This document shows, piece after piece, positions 60,257-64,000 of a stretch of DNA of 64,000 nucleotides. Under the pieces are notes generated by a model. That model was not told the origin of the DNA, searched no databases, and worked only from the letters and a program-made list of their open reading frames with translations. The DNA comes from Teretinema zuelzerae (GTDB taxonomy: Bacteria > Spirochaetota > Spirochaetia > Treponematales > Treponemataceae): the NCBI RefSeq assembly GCF_021021555.1, contig NZ_JAINWA010000001.1, positions 62,001 to 126,000 of the forward strand. Direction: 5' to 3'. The translations under genes and the position numbers were made by a program. Position 1 is the stretch's first letter; every line of letters begins with the position of its first letter.

Positions 60257-60313
60257 ATGCAACGTGTTGTTGATGTATGATTTATACAAAAAATCAGATT
60301 TTTTGTCAACTAC

Positions 60314-61573
60314 CTATAAGGTATCAATTTTTTTGATTATCTGTTTTCGCAGCTGTTTTTCTTCCTCGCGATTGAATCCGAGCGAGACTGCCGAATCCAG
60401 ATCGGTGAGGGCTTCCGTAAACATTCCCAGGTGATAATAGGACTGAGCGCGCCTGAAATAGACATAGGGCTGATAATGATTTAATGCCAGCGAAGCCGAA
60501 AAGTTCTCCACCGCTTCCGCGTTTCTGTTCAATACGCTTTGAACGATCGCAATATAATAATAGGCGCGGAAATTGTCCTTTTTTGCTTCGGCGCTCAACA
60601 AGAAATCTTTAAGCGCGTCTTCATACAGCGATTGGGCGAAATAGGCCATACCTCTGTGCTTGTATATAACGGACAACACTGTTTCATTCGGAGAAGCCTG
60701 AATGATGGCGCTATAGATAGATACAGCCCGTTCAAGGTTCCCTGCGTTGTGAGCCTCTATCGCATCCAGAATCATATCGTCTATGGTTCCCTGCACATAC
60801 GAAAGGGCCGCGCTTCCTTCCGCCGCAGCCGCCGGAGACGCTTGCAGTTGAGATTCAAGCCGCGGAAGTTCGAGCTCAGTTTCCATGTCGGCCTTGTGAT
60901 AAAAACTGCCCCGCCTCTTATCCAACTCCCTGTTGAGCTTATTCTGATAATCACGTATCTCCTGGAAAATGATGTCTGCGAGGCTTAAACTCGCGTTTAT
61001 CGAAGCAAGCTTTCTTTTTAAGGGAAGATCGAAGGGCGAAAATTCAGACTTATATACCAACTCATGCTCTACCTCCGCCCAGGCGTCCTGCAATATCGTG
61101 CGAACCTGAATCTCGAATATCAAGCCCTCGGGCAGAACAAGGTCTGAACGCATTTCCTCGGGAATGGCCAGAAGCACATGGGTCGACTCGTAGCCGAACT
61201 CCCTGAACGTGCGGTCGGCGCCCTTGCGTTCAACCTCGTAGACGGTGAAACAGTCATGAAGCGTTTTTTCTACCACGGATAAATCTTCCAGAAACGCGCA
61301 AATAATTCTTATTCCGATTATATCGGTAACTACGGGAAGATCGGTTTTTTGGGTTATATCGTCCGGTATGTTTCGTAAAAGCTTCCGGTAATAGCTGTTG
61401 AATCCTTTAACGCGCGATTTATAGGTAGGAACAGAGGAAACGGATATGCATGATCTCAGCTTCAACTCCAGTCGTTCAAGCAGTATCTGAAGATGAGGAG
61501 AGTAAGAATCATATTTCACACTAAGAGCTTCGCGGTCTGGAAGCCATGGACTGACGGGAGTTGATGAAATCAT
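60314..61573 (-). CDS. RelA/SpoT-domain (p)ppGpp synthetase-like protein with TPR tail
   Basis: From ATG 61573 the protein has 419 residues. The N-terminal half carries a RelA/SpoT synthetase domain: TYKSRVKGFNSYYRKLL near 51-67, DIIGIRIICAFLEDL near 84-98 (the RxKD-like and RIIC strand), FGYESTHVLLAIPEEM, and EIQVRTILQDAWAEVEHELV near 157-176 with the conserved E-QVRT-x-Q-x-WAE-EH. No HD hydrolase domain is present. Residues about 265-410 contain four TPR units (NAGNLERAVSIYSAIIQASP; AQSLYEDALKDFLLSAEAKK). It may be a small-alarmone-synthetase-like protein with a regulatory TPR. The start has no good ribosome binding site. Confidence 0.82.
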   Translation of the reverse strand: MISSTPVSPWLPDREALSVKYDSYSPHLQILLERLELKLRSCISVSSVPTYKSRVKGFNSYYRKLLRNIPDDITQKTDLPVVTDIIGIRIICAFLEDLSVVEKTLHDCFTVYEVERKGADRTFREFGYESTHVLLAIPEEMRSDLVLPEGLIFEIQVRTILQDAWAEVEHELVYKSEFSPFDLPLKRKLASINASLSLADIIFQEIRDYQNKLNRELDKRRGSFYHKADMETELELPRLESQLQASPAAAAEGSAALSYVQGTIDDMILDAIEAHNAGNLERAVSIYSAIIQASPNETVLSVIYKHRGMAYFAQSLYEDALKDFLLSAEAKKDNFRAYYYIAIVQSVLNRNAEAVENFSASLALNHYQPYVYFRRAQSYYHLGMFTEALTDLDSAVSLGFNREEEKQLRKQIIKKIDTL

Positions 61574-61607
61574 ATAGTAACTATAATAAGTAACCAAAGC
61601 ACTTTCA

Positions 61608-61637
61608 ATAAAAAAAGGACCCTTTCGGGTCCTTTTC
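61608..61637 (-). terminator. Terminator of flaA
   Basis: On the minus strand AAAAGGACCC pairs with GGGTCCTTTT across four bases, followed by seven T, 17 bases past the flaA stop. Confidence 0.88.
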
Positions 61638-61653
61638 TAAAGGGTTTGAATCC

Positions 61654-62712
61654 TTATTCAGCAGTTTCGCCTGCGGCCGCGGATCCTTCAGAAGGAGTAA
61701 ATCCGGCTTCAGCAGCCATCTTTTCCTGTTCAAGGAAGCGAAGAACCTGAATGCCTCCGAAGCGTGACACTTCGAGAGCCTTCCGATCGTTTTCTTTCTT
61801 GGTCTGGATTCCCCAGAGGTCTTCATCAGCGAAATCGCGAACCGTGTTGAGCACGGCCTTGTCGAAGATAACCTTCACATCCTTGAAGTATGCAACGAAG
61901 TCTCCGCCGTCATGAGCGGCATCCCTGGTCACGAGGAAGCCAGTGAATGTCTGATAGGGGAAAGCTGTCGGATACACGGGATAGAGGCGCACTTCGCGGG
62001 TGCGGACTTCGGAAACGTACTGGGGATTCTGCCATACGAGCTCTTTCCAGCCGTCGAAGTTGAGGTAGCCCATGAAATAGCGGCGTTCCTCGTTGTTCTG
62101 GTCCCGAAGAAGGACGTACAGACCATGAGGGAAGTTCATTCCATAGGTGTTAACCGCGATTGATTTAAGAACGCCGACATTCTTCACGACACCGTATCCG
62201 CCTTCGAAGCGGGAGATGCCTGCGGCCTTGTCTTCATCGGTAGGCGGCTGCACAGTACCATCGTCTGCAACCTGAGCCATGGGTTCATAGCTCGGGATGT
62301 CGAACGAGGGACGAATAACCGCGTTGGCATTCGCATTCCAGGACGGGAAATTAACCCGAACGCCCAGAACGGTCTGGCCGGCGAAATTTTTCGCGTTCTG
62401 GCTCACCGGCGAAGACTTCGCGCGGGAAACAGATACGCTGTTAACGTTCCGGGCTGAAGAATTGAGAACTACTTCCCATGAATCAATGGCAAGCGAAGTT
62501 CTCATCAGTGCCTTCTGTTCTTCCGTGAAACTGGCACCTGCAACAGTGGAAAAGTCCATGACTGTTCTCCGGTTCATTGTCATCTTGCCGTTGGCATCTT
62601 CAACAATGTCCGCGTTGAGCAGTGCGAAATCGATAAGGACCGCTTCCTCTGCCATTGCAAACCCGCCAGCCAAAAGCAGCGCGATTGCAACAAGTATGAA
62701 TCTCCTTTTCAT
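61654..62712 (-). CDS. flaA: Periplasmic flagellar filament outer-layer (sheath) protein FlaA
   Basis: The 352-residue protein has a signal peptide (MKRRFILVAIALLLAGGFAM, cleaved near AMA/EE). Typical FlaA segments follow: VLIDFALLNADIVEDANGKM, VLGVRVNFPSWNANANAVIR, LKSIAVNTYGMNFPHGLYVL and YFMGYLNFDGWKELVWQNPQ, which form the beta-rich galactose-binding-like core. FlaA sheathes the FlaB core of spirochaete periplasmic flagella and stiffens them. AAGGAG lies seven bases before the ATG. A sigma-70-type promoter lies upstream and a strong terminator downstream, so it is probably monocistronic and highly expressed. Confidence 0.95.
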   Translation of the reverse strand: MKRRFILVAIALLLAGGFAMAEEAVLIDFALLNADIVEDANGKMTMNRRTVMDFSTVAGASFTEEQKALMRTSLAIDSWEVVLNSSARNVNSVSVSRAKSSPVSQNAKNFAGQTVLGVRVNFPSWNANANAVIRPSFDIPSYEPMAQVADDGTVQPPTDEDKAAGISRFEGGYGVVKNVGVLKSIAVNTYGMNFPHGLYVLLRDQNNEERRYFMGYLNFDGWKELVWQNPQYVSEVRTREVRLYPVYPTAFPYQTFTGFLVTRDAAHDGGDFVAYFKDVKVIFDKAVLNTVRDFADEDLWGIQTKKENDRKALEVSRFGGIQVLRFLEQEKMAAEAGFTPSEGSAAAGETAE

Positions 62713-62756
62713 TCAAAGCTCCTTTAATGCACGTATTATAGCCCTGTCAAGATAGA

Positions 62757-62784
62757 AGTATACGGAAGAAAAACCTTTTGTCAA
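62757..62784 (-). promoter_or_regulatory. Sigma-70-like promoter of flaA
   Basis: On the minus strand TTGACA (62779-62784) and TATACT (62757-62762) are 16 bases apart, and the -35 overlaps the stop of the GerMN gene. A second TATAAT lies at 62735-62740. No sigma-28 sequence was seen. Confidence 0.6.
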
Positions 62785-63332
62785 CGCTTTTCAGTCTGCA
62801 CCTGCGCGTTACGGGGAGCATCTCCTCCGAATACCTCTACACCTTCTATATATAAATATATTTTAGCAATATTTCTGAAATTTGTACAAACATTTTTTTT
62901 AAATATATCACGCGCCGTCGGAAAATCAGGAATTCCGGCTTCGGGAAGGAGTGCTTCTGAAGAAAGATCAATATAAGCGTCTTTTCCGCGCACGAATGAT
63001 CGCAGAATCCGGGTGCCGCGATTGAAAAGAGGTTTCAAGCCGGGCTCCATCGGACCGAGAACCAGTTCTTCTACATATAACGTAAACTGTTCATCAAGCG
63101 TTTTCATATCCGCAAGGTAGCGCACCTCGGTCTTCGTCTTCGAGGAAACTGCGGAAACCGGAAAAGAAAAAAGACTGCGCGTACGGTTCGGAATGAATGC
63201 ATGCATTACAAAAAGAGCTAAAAGAACGGCGGCGCAGGCCGCGATAACCGCAAGTTGGACCGGGGTATGGGTTCTTCGGGCTTTCGCGGCGAGCATGGAC
63301 AGAGTTGATGCGAGCGAATCTATGATTTTCAT
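62781..63332 (-). CDS. GerMN-domain membrane-anchored protein
   Basis: The 183-residue protein has one membrane segment at about residues 26-48 (VQLAVIAACAAVLLALFVMH). A GerMN-type domain follows (TLDEQFTLYVEELVLGPMEP, GTRILRSFVRGKDAYIDLSS, RDIFKKNVCTNFRNIAKIYL). GerMN domains occur in spore-germination and amidase-linked proteins and probably bind peptidoglycan or its enzymes. Its ATG overlaps the stop of the amidase gene by four bases, which supports a shared cell-wall role. Confidence 0.8.
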   Translation of the reverse strand: MKIIDSLASTLSMLAAKARRTHTPVQLAVIAACAAVLLALFVMHAFIPNRTRSLFSFPVSAVSSKTKTEVRYLADMKTLDEQFTLYVEELVLGPMEPGLKPLFNRGTRILRSFVRGKDAYIDLSSEALLPEAGIPDFPTARDIFKKNVCTNFRNIAKIYLYIEGVEVFGGDAPRNAQVQTEKR

Positions 63333-64000
63333 TGCAGCGTGGTAAATCCCCTGGAATTTTCAAAATGAGTTATGAACGAAGATAAACCATTATATATACC
63401 CAGCGCGCACTTCCGCAAGTAGGCGGGATCGGCAAGCAAAGCCGCTTCTTCAGGATTGCTGACGAAGCCCAGCTCTACCAGAACGCTGGGCATTTTGGCG
63501 TTCCGCACCACAAACCATGCTTCTTCCTTTATTCCGCGGTTCTTGCTCTGCGTTCCGATTTGGGCATCGAGGCTATCGAGGAGGCTTTTCGCTATCAAAA
63601 TGCTTTCAGTCGTGAACTCTTCCTCCATCATGGAGTTGAGAATGGGAAGGATGGCGGCGGCTTCGTCGTTTCCCGCCTTGTCGATAACGGTCCGCCGATA
63701 ATCGGGGGAAAGATACCACACCTCGAAACCGGATGATTTTGTATTAAACGCGGCGTTTACATGGATCGAGACGTACAAAATCGCTTCATGGGCGCCTAAT
63801 TGTATGGAATTGGCCATTTCAACCCGATCCTCGAGAGTCGGATAGGTATCTCCGTCGCGGGTCAACAGGATTTTCTTGTCGGGATACTGGCTGCGCAAGC
63901 GCGCGTGAAGATCCTTCGCCACGGCAAGAACGACATCCTTCTCCTTTACTTCGACAGTTTTACCGCCGACGCGGGCCTTGCCGACGGCGCCTGGATCCTT
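63329..64000 (-). CDS. N-acetylmuramoyl-L-alanine amidase (Amidase_3), C-terminal part
   Basis: The frame is open from the window end (first visible residues KDPGAVGKARVGGKTVEVKE) to the stop at 63329. This gives 223 visible residues of an Amidase_3 domain: ILLTRDGDTYPTLEDRVEMA, LYVSIHVNAAFNTKSSGFEV with the zinc-binding His, and SVLVELGFVSNPEEAALLAD with the catalytic Glu. The first zinc ligand and any signal peptide lie outside the window. It cleaves the lactyl amide bond between muramic acid and the stem peptide. GerMN is encoded next with a four-base overlap. Confidence 0.9.
   Translation of the reverse strand, partial: KDPGAVGKARVGGKTVEVKEKDVVLAVAKDLHARLRSQYPDKKILLTRDGDTYPTLEDRVEMANSIQLGAHEAILYVSIHVNAAFNTKSSGFEVWYLSPDYRRTVIDKAGNDEAAAILPILNSMMEEEFTTESILIAKSLLDSLDAQIGTQSKNRGIKEEAWFVVRNAKMPSVLVELGFVSNPEEAALLADPAYLRKCALGIYNGLSSFITHFENSRGFTTLQ

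Overview
The window looks like a chromosomal segment of a spirochaete, most likely a Treponema or close relative with about 50-55% GC. The evidence is a periplasmic flagellar sheath protein (FlaA), spirochaete-style lipoprotein boxes, a bactofilin, an HU protein, a long eukaryote-like IleS and an ornithine decarboxylase. No single gene fixes the species.

Layout. 1-4.1 kb: unknown minus-strand genes, a WYL regulator divergent from a YD-repeat lipoprotein, and a small membrane-protein pair. 4.3-18.45 kb: one minus-strand surface-glycan locus of the Wzx/Wzy type. It holds a SLBB export protein, Wzz and a WecA-like initiating transferase at host-like GC. A decayed IS256 transposase follows. Then comes a very AT-rich block: acetyltransferase, WecG/TagA transferase, GT4 transferase, Wzy-like membrane protein, pyruvyl transferase, MenD-like TPP enzyme, SDR enzyme and Wzx flippase. 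The AT-rich block is probably imported. 18.45-21.67 kb: a GC-rich structured non-coding stretch and a compact five-gene plus-strand cassette (LuxR-type regulator, two small membrane proteins, NlpC/P60 hydrolase, HU-HIG-like protein) closed by a strong terminator.

21.8-32.3 kb: a toxin-antitoxin-rich region with remnants (BrnTA with broken toxin, HigBA with truncated toxin, MazEF, MNT/HEPN, VapBC, Phd/RelE). Interspersed are an MscS-type channel, glutamate dehydrogenase and the two-subunit NADH-dependent ferredoxin:NADP oxidoreductase (NfnAB). 32.3-35.7 kb: the complete dTDP-L-rhamnose operon rfbACDB, which could feed the glycan locus. 35.9-38.8 kb: ornithine decarboxylase, an AEC transporter and a HAD hydrolase.

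38.8-64 kb: ordinary core genome. This covers mfd, two spirochaete envelope/signalling proteins, zinc-ribbon proteins, a lipoprotein, ileS, rex, an rRNA methyltransferase, rpmE, rho, cinA (C-terminal type), bactofilin, a response regulator, lnt, HU, rpsT and a 56-residue zinc-ribbon protein. It continues with a JAMM-DinG fusion helicase, tRNA-Glu, a RelA/SpoT-TPR fusion, flaA, a GerMN protein and the 3' part of an N-acetylmuramoyl-L-alanine amidase that runs off the end.

The most unusual parts are the five-gene NlpC/P60-HU cassette with its structured upstream region, the JAMM-DinG fusion, the MenD-like enzyme inside a glycan locus, and the density of partly decayed toxin-antitoxin modules. 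No CRISPR array, reverse transcriptase, rRNA operon or complete prophage was seen.
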